A DNA stretch of 64,000 bases from Deltaproteobacteria bacterium (GCA_029262415.1 JAJCZL010000008.1:43891-107890); one strand, 5' to 3'; numbered from the stretch's first letter, positions 25,895 through 34,773 are shown. The notes: a model not told the origin generated them from the letters alone. Program-made: numbers and translations.

Positions 25895-27169
25895 ATGTTG
25901 CTGAAGCTTTCTCGGTGGGCGCTCGTTGTCGCCATTGCGGTCAGTGCGTCGGCGGTGCCCCACGCGCGTGCGGATGTCGTCGCCGGCGACGTTATCGAAA
26001 AGACGAACATGGAGAAGGCCAAAGACTTTCTTCATCCGGGGCTTAGCTGGGCTATCCAGCATGGGATGGTGATGGAGATCATCGATCACATCCCCGCCAT
26101 ATATCCGCCGGTGTACCAAGACGCGACCGAGAAATATACCGCGCAGGTCCGACTCTCCGAGGACGGTAACGAGTTGGAAAACTACGTTGCCGGACAGCCG
26201 TTTCCGGTGCTCGATCCCAACGACCCGTTGATCGCGCGCAAGGTGATGTGGAATTACTACTACAACCCCTACGTCACCGACGACCTGACTGTACGCTACT
26301 TCGACGCCGATACCGGACCGCTCACCTCGGAGGGGATGAAGATCGAGCGTCACTTCGTGATCCATCACTACAAGCGGCTGATGTATAACGGTCGCGTCCA
26401 TGTCGATCCAAAGCCTGTGTTTGACGACAACCCCGAAGGCTTTCGCTACCGTGAATCGCTTCACCCGATCATCGAGCCGTTCGATCTTAAGGGTATCGGG
26501 ATCTCGGTCGGGCGTTACCTTGATCCCGCGCGCCAGGACGACACCTGGCTGTACCTTCCACAACTACGCCGCGTTCGGCGGCTGTCGTCGGCGCAGCGCT
26601 CTGATGCGCTGTTCGGCCAAGACATCGACTCGGATAGTTACGGGGGCTATTCGGGCAACCCCGCTTGGTTCGACTGGCGTTTCCTGGGAGAGCGCCAAAT
26701 CCTAGGGGCGGTGCACGGTAACAAATGGCCCGCGCATTGGTGTCCAGGCGAAGGCGATTTCGCGTTCTGCGATACATGGGAGAAACGTGACGTATGGATT
26801 ATCGAGGGGCGCTCGAAGTTTCCGCAATACGCCTACGGTAAGCGTGTTCTGTTCGTCGACAAAGAGGCTTTCTACACCCCATCGACTGACATCTACGACC
26901 AAAACATGGAGCTGTGGAAGCTCTGGATCAACGGGATCAATGTTGGCTACAAGCCCTTCCCCGGGGCGAAGGTCTCCGTCTATGACTACCAGACCGGTTT
27001 CATCCCGAACCTGACCATGGTCGATATGCAGCTCGAGCATGCCACGCGTGTTGCACTACCAAGCCACGAGTTTCCGGACGAAGAGGGCTGGTATTGGAAC
27101 ATGGGAGGCAAGATCGGCATGGAACCCGAATTCTTCACCGTTGCTGAGTTAATTCGCGGCGGGCGCTGA
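25895..27169 (+). CDS. DUF1329 family exported protein
   Basis: A 424-residue protein with an N-terminal signal peptide ('LVVAIAVSASAVPHARA'). The body matches DUF1329: 'KEKTNMEKAKD'-like start, 'QVRLSEDGNELENYVAGQPF', 'DQNMELWKLWINGI', and 'WLYLPQLRRVRRLSSAQRSD', split here between two ends of the domain. DUF1329 proteins have a lipoprotein-carrier (LolA/LolB-like) fold and occur beside export or degradation genes for hydrophobic compounds; their biochemical role is unknown. ATG 25895 is preferred because GGAAGGA lies about 6 bases upstream; earlier in-frame starts add sequence unlike a signal peptide. It follows the di-iron enzyme gene on the same strand. Confidence 0.85.
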   Translation: MLLKLSRWALVVAIAVSASAVPHARADVVAGDVIEKTNMEKAKDFLHPGLSWAIQHGMVMEIIDHIPAIYPPVYQDATEKYTAQVRLSEDGNELENYVAGQPFPVLDPNDPLIARKVMWNYYYNPYVTDDLTVRYFDADTGPLTSEGMKIERHFVIHHYKRLMYNGRVHVDPKPVFDDNPEGFRYRESLHPIIEPFDLKGIGISVGRYLDPARQDDTWLYLPQLRRVRRLSSAQRSDALFGQDIDSDSYGGYSGNPAWFDWRFLGERQILGAVHGNKWPAHWCPGEGDFAFCDTWEKRDVWIIEGRSKFPQYAYGKRVLFVDKEAFYTPSTDIYDQNMELWKLWINGINVGYKPFPGAKVSVYDYQTGFIPNLTMVDMQLEHATRVALPSHEFPDEEGWYWNMGGKIGMEPEFFTVAELIRGGR

Positions 27170-27328
27170 ACGGCGCGACGTTTACGCAAACAGTATACGG
27201 TTACGTGCAAATTCGGCTGCAGCGCGGGCGGTTTCGCTTGAGACGCCTTTGCAGCGTGTGAGATTGTCGTTGATACCCCGGCGAGTCCGCGACGGCGCAA
27301 CTTTGACGGGCCGAAGGGTGAAACGACG

Positions 27329-27514
27329 ATGAACATCAGCAAACTCAAGAGCTTCGGAGTGGTCGCGATACTAGTTATGCTCGCTAGCGGCTGCGGCTTA
27401 CAAAAAGTGGCGGCCTTGCCGTTTCGAGTGACCGGCGCGGTGGTGTCGGTTGTGCCGGTGGTCGGAGACGCCGCTCACGGTGTATTCGAAGCTACCGCCG
27501 ACGTAATCGACTGA
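27329..27514 (+). CDS. Small lipoprotein (DUF6726-like)
   Basis: A 61-residue lipoprotein. The signal ends in the lipobox 'LASGC'. The mature part 'VAALPFRVTGAVVSVVPVVG' ends '..ATADVID'; this 'KVAxLPF..GAVV' pattern is shared by a family of tiny envelope lipoproteins that I recall as DUF6726. An AAGGG-type ribosome-binding site precedes ATG 27329. Function unknown. A terminator candidate follows 22 bases after the stop. Confidence 0.7.
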   Translation: MNISKLKSFGVVAILVMLASGCGLQKVAALPFRVTGAVVSVVPVVGDAAHGVFEATADVID

Positions 27515-27535
27515 TAAGGCAGGTCGGTCCGGGCT

Positions 27536-27553
27536 GCCTCGATCGAGGCTTTT
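27536..27553 (+). terminator. Probable rho-independent terminator after the small lipoprotein gene
   Basis: GCCTC/GAGGC closes a 4-base loop GATC (the whole is a 14-base perfect palindrome), followed directly by TTTT, 22 bases after the lipoprotein stop codon. The stem is short, so efficiency is uncertain. Confidence 0.5.
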
Positions 27554-27904
27554 CCCAGATTCCGTGCACGGCGCCGAGTGGGCGCCGCAAACGGGCTTGG
27601 ACACACTTGAGATTTCGGCCTACAGGCTGCTGTTTTTGTTGATCCTTCTGTGGCCTAGCTAGGATCTGGTTTTACGCACGACGATTGCTTTACAGCGTCG
27701 CTTTCCCACGTTTAACAGAGGGGGGTGGCGGTAGTCCCTCCCGTCTTCGCCCTCGCGGCCCATCGGGCGCGTCGCTCAACCCGATCCGATTGCCGCCGAT
27801 CTGCGTTCCGCGGTCGCGGCCCTGCGCGCTTGGCCACCCGCAGCATTATGGAACCCCGCAGCCGAAGCTGAAATACTCGTGCGGGAACTGACGGAGAGCA
27901 CTGC
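27554..27904. other. Intergenic region before the small CxxC protein gene
   Basis: About 350 bases. The only plus-strand frame (27685-27891) is Pro/Arg/Ser-rich and unlike protein. GGAGAG near the right end is the ribosome-binding site of the next gene. No RNA gene or repeat seen. Confidence 0.4.
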
Positions 27905-28189
27905 GTGGGAAAAGAAATTCTAACCGAGCGTTACCGGGTCGAAGTTTACCCGCGGCCGATCGACGGCGGACGCACCTGGCAGCGAGGCAAAGCGGAAGAG
28001 GTCTGCAATGAGATAGCCGCGCGGATTTATAAAGAATGGGACGGAATCGAGCGCGTAACGATCGCTTGGGACGAAACGGCGATCTGTGAAATCTGCGGAT
28101 ACGCTTGGGCCGAGGGACCCGACGGTGAACCTCAGTGCTGCGACGGGTCGCGGCGAGAGTGGCGTGAAGAGCGCGGCGTGAAGAAGTGA
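27905..28189 (+). CDS. Hypothetical small protein with CxxC motif
   Basis: A 94-residue protein of unknown family. The N-terminal part is charged ('KEILTERYRVEVYPRPIDGG') and the C-terminal part holds 'CEICGYAW' and a later 'CC', which might bind zinc or another metal. GTG 27905 is preceded by GGAGAG at about 7 bases. Its end overlaps the PP2C phosphatase start by 4 bases (GTGA), so the two are probably functionally linked. Confidence 0.6.
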   Translation: MGKEILTERYRVEVYPRPIDGGRTWQRGKAEEVCNEIAARIYKEWDGIERVTIAWDETAICEICGYAWAEGPDGEPQCCDGSRREWREERGVKK

Positions 28190-29004
28190 GGAATGAAACC
28201 CGTATCGTCATCGACGCACGTATGGACGCCCCCGAAGGGTTCGCGTTGGCCGGCGGTGTTGCCTACGTCTTCTCTACCCGTGGTCCAGGCAAGGATGGTC
28301 CCAACGAAGACTCGGCATTACTTGTTGCCGGCGACGATGCGTGCGGGCTCATCGTCGTCGCTGATGGGGTCGGCGGTCAGCCGGCTGGGGCGAGCGCGTC
28401 AAAGCTGACCGTTGAATCGATCGCGCGCCGCGTTCTTGCCGGCGACGACGGGCAAACTGAGATGCGCGCCCGTATCCTCGACGCGATCGAAGAATCCAAC
28501 AGTGCGATGTTGCAGCAAGGCTCTGGGGCGGCGACCACCGTCGCCGCCGTAGAAATCTCCGATGGTACCGCGCGGGCTTACCACGTCGGCGATTCCGCGG
28601 TCTTGGTTGTCGGCCAGCGTGGGCGCTTGAAGATGCAAACCGTTGCGCACTCGCCGGTCGGCTACGCCGTCGAAGCTGGTGTCCTCGACGAAGCCGAGGC
28701 TATGCATCACGCCGAGCGTCACATTGTCTCGAACGTGGTCGGATCCGATGCGATGCGAATAGAGGTTGGAAGTCCCCTGATGCTTGCGGCTCACGATACC
28801 GTATTGGTTGCCACCGACGGATTGCTCGACAACCTACATGCCGCCGAAATCGTCGAGCGCATCCGCTGCGGACCGTTGCGCGAAGCCGCCGAGAGCCTCA
28901 TTTCGCTCGCGCGTAAACGCATGGATTCGGCAGGCGAGGGCTCCAAGCCCGGCAAACCCGACGATCTGACTCTGATCCTTTACCGGCGCGGGGGAAAGTG
29001 CTGA
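28186..29004 (+). CDS. PP2C-type serine/threonine protein phosphatase
   Basis: A 272-residue cytoplasmic PP2C (PPM) phosphatase. Metal-binding motifs are present: 'GPNEDSALL' (motif 1), 'VVADGVGGQPAG' (motif 2), 'GDSAVLVV', 'VLVATDGLLDNL' (motif 8) and C-terminal 'DDLTLILYRR' (motif 11). All core aspartates appear present, so it should be active and metal-dependent. No Ser/Thr kinase gene is in the window. It starts in a GTGA overlap with the small CxxC protein gene. Confidence 0.9.
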   Translation: MRNETRIVIDARMDAPEGFALAGGVAYVFSTRGPGKDGPNEDSALLVAGDDACGLIVVADGVGGQPAGASASKLTVESIARRVLAGDDGQTEMRARILDAIEESNSAMLQQGSGAATTVAAVEISDGTARAYHVGDSAVLVVGQRGRLKMQTVAHSPVGYAVEAGVLDEAEAMHHAERHIVSNVVGSDAMRIEVGSPLMLAAHDTVLVATDGLLDNLHAAEIVERIRCGPLREAAESLISLARKRMDSAGEGSKPGKPDDLTLILYRRGGKC

Positions 29005-29152
29005 TTCGGCGTTTGTTTCCGCCCTGCGGGTTGTCTTGTCCCGAGCTGCCCGGAACGCTACCTGGCTCAGGGTACTGGCTGTCTCTGCATGTCCAACTAC
29101 AATGGAACGACGTGGTAACCCGCCATCCGGTGCTTCACGCCACGCCACGCCA

Positions 29153-31657
29153 ATGAAATTGTTTGGATCCAGTTTACCGCCACTCGTTGGGCCGACACGC
29201 AGCTCAGTTGGAGCGATTGCCATCCTCCTCACCGGGTTGCTTTTGGTCGTGCCCACGCCGGCTGGGGCTCTTATTATGGCCGACTCGGCTGACGATGTTT
29301 GTCCCGTCGGCGTAGACCCGTGCCTTATCGCCGAGGTGGTGCGCATCGTCGTCCCTGTTGGTGCGGGGTTGGGCCAACTCGATTTTGGTACCCGTCAGGT
29401 CAGGTTGATCCAAGGGGGTCAAATCGACGTCGGGGGCGACGCCGGTATCCTTCAGTGCGGTGAGTTTCTTGCGACCGTTCAGGGCAGCATCGCGCTCAAA
29501 GTTGCGGAAGGGTTTACGGGCGGATTTCTCACGATCTCGGCCCGCGGTCAGTGTACCGGCAATCGTTCGGTTCCGTGTTTGAGTAGCGTCACCTGCACAA
29601 GGGATGGGATTGGGACCTGCGACGCGAGCGGTGCGAACGTGACGCTTGTCGGCAAGGCCGACGGCTCGGCCGAGTCGCCGGGCTCGCTGACGCTGGATGC
29701 GGCCGGGTCGATCATTGTGGGCGACACTGTGAATATGAGGGGTACGACGTTGGACTCAGACGGAGGCGAGATCGAACTCAACACGTTTGCCGGTGACATT
29801 ACCGTTGCCGCATCGCTGCTCGCGATCTCGGGAAACGCGTCAACCGGCGGTAGCGTGACGATTGATGCGGGCGGTAATGTTGATATCGACGCTCTGATCG
29901 ACGTTTCCGGTGGCGAGGGAGACGGCGGCGCCGTAGACATCACGGCTATCGGCGATATCGGGATACGCGCGGAGATTCGTGCGGTCGCGAAAGCATTCGA
30001 TGGTTTCGGCGGCGAAGTCGCTATCGATGCGGGCGGCGACCTGCTGATTAACGGGGGCAGTGCCGGCGGCCGTCAACTGATCCGGACCAATGGAAGCGGT
30101 GCGTTCGAGGGGTCGGGCGGTGACGGTGGCGCGCAGAGCTACGACGCGTCTGGGAGCATTACGATAGGTGAGTTCGTTCGGATGGAGGCCAACGGTGCGC
30201 GCCCGGATGGCTTCGGCGAAGAGGTAGCGTTGTTCGCGGCGGGTGACATTCTCATCGGTGGCGACATCGAGGCGGTGGCACGCGGTATCGACGGTTTCAG
30301 TGGTATTGTCGATATCGACTCCGGTGGGCGCGTTGAGATCTTTTCGACCTCGCAAATCGACGCGAGCGGATCCGGGGCCAGCGGTACCGACGAGATCGCC
30401 GTCCTTGCCGACAGCGGGTTTATCCACCGGGGGGTCATGGATATCTCCTCGGGAGGTAGCGGTACGACCGGCAACATTAGGGTGGACGTTGGCGGCGACA
30501 TAGACATATACGGGACCATGCTCAGCGATGGCCACGTCAGCGAGGTTAGCGCCGGCGTGTTGGGGCTAGTTTCGCTGAGCGGTTGTCGCGTGACCGTGGC
30601 CACGGGTGCACGTATCGATAACAAGACCGATTTTGGCGGCAACGAACTCATTGGGCGTGAGGGTGTGGTGATCGAGACGGGTGCTGTGTTGCTGGCCGGC
30701 GGAGCGAGCGGCACCAATACGATCGTTTATCGTAGCGCCGGCCCGGCGCCGGCGGTCTCCGGCAGCGTTCTGCCGACGGCGTCGCAATCCGCGAACGATC
30801 TACTGCTGATCTGCCCTGTGTGTGGTAACAGCGTCGTTGAACCCGGCGAGACATGTGACGACGGGAATGCTTTTCCCGGCGACGGCTGTACGGAGCGTTG
30901 TCAGGACCAGGGCTGCGTGGACCAAACGCCCGGGTATCCTGTTCGGCCGTTGTGCGCCGACGATACCGGCTGCACGGTGGATTCTTGTGACAGTGCGGCT
31001 CACTCCTGCGTGCACTTCTTGTCGTGTGACGACCACATAGACTGCACGGTCGATGTCTGCCGGGGGACCGCTTGCGTAAACGCGCCCGACTCGTCGTTGT
31101 GTGACGACGGCAACGTCTGTACGGGTAACCTGTGTGTGAGACTACTCGGCTGCCGAACAAGCGAGGCGACGGGGTCGTGCGAAGACGGGCTTGCGTGCAC
31201 GGTCTCCGATCAGTGTGTCGAGGGAGTGTGTCGCGGCACTTCGGCTTGTGCTGCAGATCAGACCTGCAGCGATCAGACGGGGACGTGTGTAAGCCTGACA
31301 ACCACCACGGTTTCGACAACGACGACGACGCTTTCGTCCGCTTCGTGTGGCGACGGCTTCGTCCAAGGCGGCGAACAGTGCGACGCTGGATCCTCCAACG
31401 GGTTGACGGGCGCGGCTTGTGGCGGGAACTGCAGGTTCCGAGAGTGCGGGAATCCGAACGGAGACGCCCGTGTTACGGCTAGCGACGCTTTGTTCACGCT
31501 GAGAGTCGCCGTCGGTTCCGCGCAGTGCGACCTGTGCATCTGTGATGTTGCGCCCTCGGGGGGAACTGCCGGGGTCACGGCTAGCGACGCGCTGATGCTT
31601 TTACGAGTTAGCGTCGGAATCCCAATTGCGCTGAGCTGCTCGCTCTGCTCTCCGTAA
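29153..31657 (+). CDS. Secreted beta-helical surface protein with Cys-rich repeats and dockerin-like C-terminus (paralogue 2)
   Basis: An 834-residue paralogue of the protein at 19723-21885. The signal peptide is 'AIAILLTGLLLVVPTPAGA'. The mature start 'VDPCLIAEVVRI' parallels 'VDPCVITEVVQL' in the other copy. A beta-solenoid follows, then 'CGNSVVEPGETCDDGN', additional Cys-rich units ('CTVDSCDS', 'CTVDVCRG', 'CTVSDQCVEG'), a 'TTTTVSTTTTTLSS' linker and two dockerin-like repeats ('NGDARVTASDALFTLRVAVG', 'AGVTASDALMLLRVSVG'). ATG 29153 gives the best signal peptide; upstream in-frame starts exist. The extra Cys-rich modules make its stalk longer than that of the first copy. Confidence 0.75.
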   Translation: MKLFGSSLPPLVGPTRSSVGAIAILLTGLLLVVPTPAGALIMADSADDVCPVGVDPCLIAEVVRIVVPVGAGLGQLDFGTRQVRLIQGGQIDVGGDAGILQCGEFLATVQGSIALKVAEGFTGGFLTISARGQCTGNRSVPCLSSVTCTRDGIGTCDASGANVTLVGKADGSAESPGSLTLDAAGSIIVGDTVNMRGTTLDSDGGEIELNTFAGDITVAASLLAISGNASTGGSVTIDAGGNVDIDALIDVSGGEGDGGAVDITAIGDIGIRAEIRAVAKAFDGFGGEVAIDAGGDLLINGGSAGGRQLIRTNGSGAFEGSGGDGGAQSYDASGSITIGEFVRMEANGARPDGFGEEVALFAAGDILIGGDIEAVARGIDGFSGIVDIDSGGRVEIFSTSQIDASGSGASGTDEIAVLADSGFIHRGVMDISSGGSGTTGNIRVDVGGDIDIYGTMLSDGHVSEVSAGVLGLVSLSGCRVTVATGARIDNKTDFGGNELIGREGVVIETGAVLLAGGASGTNTIVYRSAGPAPAVSGSVLPTASQSANDLLLICPVCGNSVVEPGETCDDGNAFPGDGCTERCQDQGCVDQTPGYPVRPLCADDTGCTVDSCDSAAHSCVHFLSCDDHIDCTVDVCRGTACVNAPDSSLCDDGNVCTGNLCVRLLGCRTSEATGSCEDGLACTVSDQCVEGVCRGTSACAADQTCSDQTGTCVSLTTTTVSTTTTTLSSASCGDGFVQGGEQCDAGSSNGLTGAACGGNCRFRECGNPNGDARVTASDALFTLRVAVGSAQCDLCICDVAPSGGTAGVTASDALMLLRVSVGIPIALSCSLCSP

Positions 31658-32018
31658 TTCCGCTCATAGGCGTCTTAACCCACTCGGGGGGTAGGCGGGC
31701 TGTTCGCTTGTACTGCCTCGCCGCACAATTCCTAGTAGTTGGCATTCTGCGCGAGGGCGCAGCCGGTAGAATACAGTTGCGCCGGCGAAGCCGCCCCTAA
31801 GCTCAATGTATACTTTAGGCATGTCTCATAATAGCCTGTAATTTTAGTGTATTACGTGGTTTCCGGTTCATGGGTAAGGGTTGGGGTCATGAACAGGTTG
31901 CGGATTTCGCCGGGCACGGGCGAACGCACGATGTCGCACGGTTGGTGATTCGACTCAGGCGCTCTGGACAGCCGTTGCGGCTCCGTATTACATGGGTTGT
32001 CGAGGTCCTGCATTGCAC
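31658..32018. other. Intergenic region with an A/T-rich promoter-like patch
   Basis: About 360 bases without a gene, between two large surface-protein genes. Positions 31800-31860 are clearly A/T-richer than the surroundings and contain TATACT at 31809-31814, a possible -10 element. No good -35 was seen. Confidence 0.3.
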
Positions 32019-34718
32019 ATGAAGAGACTGCCCCATTTGAGGATCAACCTGACGGTCGCGCTCGCCGCATGCGTGCTGACGGCTTCGCCTGCCGCCGCGA
32101 CGACTGATCCGTTAAGCGGTGAGTTTCAGATCAACACCTACACAACCGGATCTCAGAAGCTGCACCAGACTACACGCTTGCGCGACGGTGGCTTCGTGGT
32201 GGTTTGGGAGAGCCGTAACCAGGACGGTTCCTTGACCGGGATCCAGGGTAGGGTGTTCGATTCCGACGGCAGCCCGCGCACCGACGAGTTCGCCGTCAAC
32301 GCATATACCACCGGTATGCAGGGACAGCCTGACGTCAGTCCCGCCGGAAACGGTTTTGTCGTTGCGTGGTCCAACAACCCGTTCGATGCAAACTTTACCA
32401 ACATAGCCGCACGCCGTTTCACATCTTCGGGAGCGGCAGTCGGCGGCGAGTTCCAAGTTAACGACGATCGTCCTGCGGTGCCCGGCTCCCCCTTTATCGG
32501 TCGGCCGGCAGTCAGCGCGGCCGGGAGTGACGGATTTGTCGTCGTCTGGTCGATGGGCTATTCGCTAGGCGGATACCAGATCGGCAGCGGTCCCGACCAG
32601 GCGGACGTTTACGCGCGGCGCTACGACGCCAGCGGCAATTCAGCCGGTACCCAGTTCAAGATCTCGAGCAGCATCGGCGGCAACGCCTACGGCACACCGA
32701 TGGCGCAGTTCCGCCCCGACGTTGCGCCGAACGGTGCGGGCGGTTTTGTGGTGGTATGGAGCGGCGGCTACTACGGCTACACCATGAGCAACTTTATGGT
32801 GCTGGGGAAACGCTTCGACTCTTCCGGCGCATTCGTCGGCACAGGTTTCAGCGCAGGCGACGGTGGCTTGACCGGGTTGCAGGTCGAGCAGCACGCCGAC
32901 GGTGGTTTCGTCGTGGTTTGGTCCGACTACTTGCCCAGCCTCGGCCCGACGCCCGACGGATCGAAAGTCTTCATTCGCCGTTATAACTCCGATGGAAGTG
33001 CAGCCGGCGGCGAGACTCAGGTGAGCACCGATCCCCTTGGGATGGGCGCTCAGGGCAACCTAATGCCGCCCCCTTCAAATGCCGGTATTCACGGCTCTTC
33101 CGCTGCCACGCTCAGTGACGGTAGCGCCGTTGTGACCTGGTCGATCGGCGCCGAGTGGGACGACCAGGGAGAACTCGGCGGATCCTCGGACGGAGACTGC
33201 GTTGGTATAGCCGCGCGTGTCTACGACGAGAACGGCACCCCGGTCGGCGCGGAGATCCTTATCAACGCCAATACCGTCGGCGACCAGCTTGATCCAAGAG
33301 TCTTGCCGTTAGACGCCGGTGATTTCGCCGTTGTCTGGAACAGTGTTGATCAAGACGGTTCGGTTGACGGTCTGTTCGGTCGCCGTTTCCGTAAAGACGG
33401 CACAGTGGTCACGACAACCACGTTGTTTGTGCCGACCACGACGACCACTCTCGGCCCGACCACCACGACGACAGTCGCACCGACGACCACGACGACAGTT
33501 GCACCGACCACCACCACAACGGTTGCACCGACGACCACGACGACGCTCGGTCCGACCACCACCACAACGGTTGCACCGACGACCACGACGACGCTCGGTC
33601 CGACCACCACCACAACGGTTGCACCGACGACCACGACGACGGTTGGCCCGACCACCACCACGACAGTTGCACCGACGACCACGACGACGGTTGGCCCGAC
33701 GACCACGACGACGGTTGGCCCGACGACCACGACGACGCTCGGTCCGACCACCACCACTACCACGCTGCCGATCGCGACCAATAGCTTCGAAGTTGCCTTT
33801 AACATCGCGTTTCCGGCCACGAAGGTGGGTGCGATCCAGTTCGAAGTTGACTACTCAGCGGCCGGCGGTGCCATCGATGGTCTGGACTCAGCGGTGGTAT
33901 GCGCCAAGCCCGCAGGTTTCGCCGCGCTCGAGGCCTTCAACGATCACGACGCGAGCGAGTTCCTGTCGATGGGCTTTGCGGATACCGGAGGGTTCGCTGC
34001 TCCCATGGTGCTGGCGACATGTCGCTTCATCGATGACGATTCTGTAGCGCCGGCGATCACCGATTTCGCGGTAACGACCCTGGATTGCGCGGATCTCAAC
34101 TCAGAGTTCACGACTTGTTTCGCCGGTGTCGCAAGCGTGACGCCTTGCGCATGCGGAGACAACACCGTGAACTGCGTCACCGAAACCTGCGACGACGGAC
34201 CGCTGTCGTTGTCGCAGACTTGCGGTGACGGTGTCGTGAACTGCAGCACCTGTTCGGCCGAAGACTGTGACGACGGTAACAATACCGACGACGGTAATGG
34301 TTGTTCTGCCGATTGTCGGGACAACAGTCTGTGCGGCAACGGCGTCGTCGAGTCGGCTTTTGAGCAGTGCGATAACGGCGGCACTTGCCGCTTTGGAAAC
34401 AACCCGGGAGCCCCGTGCACGATGCCGAACGGAACTGAGTGCGCCGGTGGTTTCTGTGAGGTAATGGCGAGCGCCGGGTGTAGCGCCGATTGTCAGGCCG
34501 ACACTGCTGCGGCGGGCCGTTGCGGCGACGCTGACGGCAATGGTAGGCAGACCGCGACCGACGCGTTGGTTGTGTTGCGCTGCGCGATCGGCCAGATCTC
34601 CTGCGACACGGTTATGGCTGACGTTGACGGCAGCGGGCGCGTTACTTCGACCGACGCGCTCAACATCCTGCGGGTTGCGACCGGGCAGCGGGTCGGGCTG
34701 ATCTGCAGGGGGCTCTGA
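32019..34718 (+). CDS. Secreted modular protein: propeller-like repeats, Thr-rich linker, cohesin-like domain, dockerin-like end
   Basis: An 899-residue protein with a signal peptide ('VALAACVLTASPAAA'). Residues about 20-460 hold seven repeats centred on 'GGFVVVW' ('DGFVVVWSMGY', 'GGFVVVWSDYLP', 'GDFAVVWNSVDQDGS'), probably beta-propeller blades. Then come 14 tandem 'PTTTTTVA/LG' octapeptides (33432-33767). Next is a cohesin-like domain (about 587-709; 'VGAIQFEVDYSAAGG', 'FAAPMVLATCRFID'), then Cys-rich 'CGDGVVNC..DCDDGNN' units. The end has two dockerin-like repeats ('DGNGRQTATDALVVLRCAIG', 'GSGRVTSTDALNILRVATG'). ATG 32019 gives the cleanest signal peptide. Cohesin-like and dockerin-like modules in one chain are notable. 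Confidence 0.75.
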   Translation: MKRLPHLRINLTVALAACVLTASPAAATTDPLSGEFQINTYTTGSQKLHQTTRLRDGGFVVVWESRNQDGSLTGIQGRVFDSDGSPRTDEFAVNAYTTGMQGQPDVSPAGNGFVVAWSNNPFDANFTNIAARRFTSSGAAVGGEFQVNDDRPAVPGSPFIGRPAVSAAGSDGFVVVWSMGYSLGGYQIGSGPDQADVYARRYDASGNSAGTQFKISSSIGGNAYGTPMAQFRPDVAPNGAGGFVVVWSGGYYGYTMSNFMVLGKRFDSSGAFVGTGFSAGDGGLTGLQVEQHADGGFVVVWSDYLPSLGPTPDGSKVFIRRYNSDGSAAGGETQVSTDPLGMGAQGNLMPPPSNAGIHGSSAATLSDGSAVVTWSIGAEWDDQGELGGSSDGDCVGIAARVYDENGTPVGAEILINANTVGDQLDPRVLPLDAGDFAVVWNSVDQDGSVDGLFGRRFRKDGTVVTTTTLFVPTTTTTLGPTTTTTVAPTTTTTVAPTTTTTVAPTTTTTLGPTTTTTVAPTTTTTLGPTTTTTVAPTTTTTVGPTTTTTVAPTTTTTVGPTTTTTVGPTTTTTLGPTTTTTTLPIATNSFEVAFNIAFPATKVGAIQFEVDYSAAGGAIDGLDSAVVCAKPAGFAALEAFNDHDASEFLSMGFADTGGFAAPMVLATCRFIDDDSVAPAITDFAVTTLDCADLNSEFTTCFAGVASVTPCACGDNTVNCVTETCDDGPLSLSQTCGDGVVNCSTCSAEDCDDGNNTDDGNGCSADCRDNSLCGNGVVESAFEQCDNGGTCRFGNNPGAPCTMPNGTECAGGFCEVMASAGCSADCQADTAAAGRCGDADGNGRQTATDALVVLRCAIGQISCDTVMADVDGSGRVTSTDALNILRVATGQRVGLICRGL
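33432..33767 (+). repeat. 24-bp tandem repeat, about 14 units, encoding a Thr-rich linker
   Basis: Each unit encodes Pro, five Thr and two variable residues (Val-Ala, Leu-Gly or Val-Gly). Units differ by ACC/ACG choices and by GTTGCA, CTCGGT or GTTGGC endings. It probably forms an extended, perhaps O-glycosylated, spacer. Copy number may vary among strains. Confidence 0.9.
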
Positions 34719-34736
34719 GTCCACGGTTTGAGATCT

Positions 34737-34768
34737 GGTCTCTACCCCGCGCAAGGGGTAGACAGACC
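34737..34768. promoter_or_regulatory. Hairpin just upstream of the quinone oxidoreductase gene
   Basis: TCTACCCC pairs with GGGGTAGA around a 6-base loop, with outer GGTC/GACC pairing across a small bulge. It lies 18 bases after the stop codon of the surface protein and 5 bases before ATG 34774. There is no T-run. It could be an mRNA-end hairpin or a structure over the start region. Confidence 0.35.
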
Positions 34769-34773
34769 GGATC

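Noticed and set aside
27685..27891. Small Pro/Arg-rich frame
   Set aside because: No ribosome-binding site, low-complexity composition and poor codon bias.
33432..33767. Repeat array considered as CRISPR
   Set aside because: 24-bp units are directly adjacent and in frame inside a coding gene.
33350..33820. Val/Gly-rich minus-strand frame across the Thr-linker repeats
   Set aside because: It is the reverse complement of the ACC/ACG-rich tandem repeat, not a separate protein.
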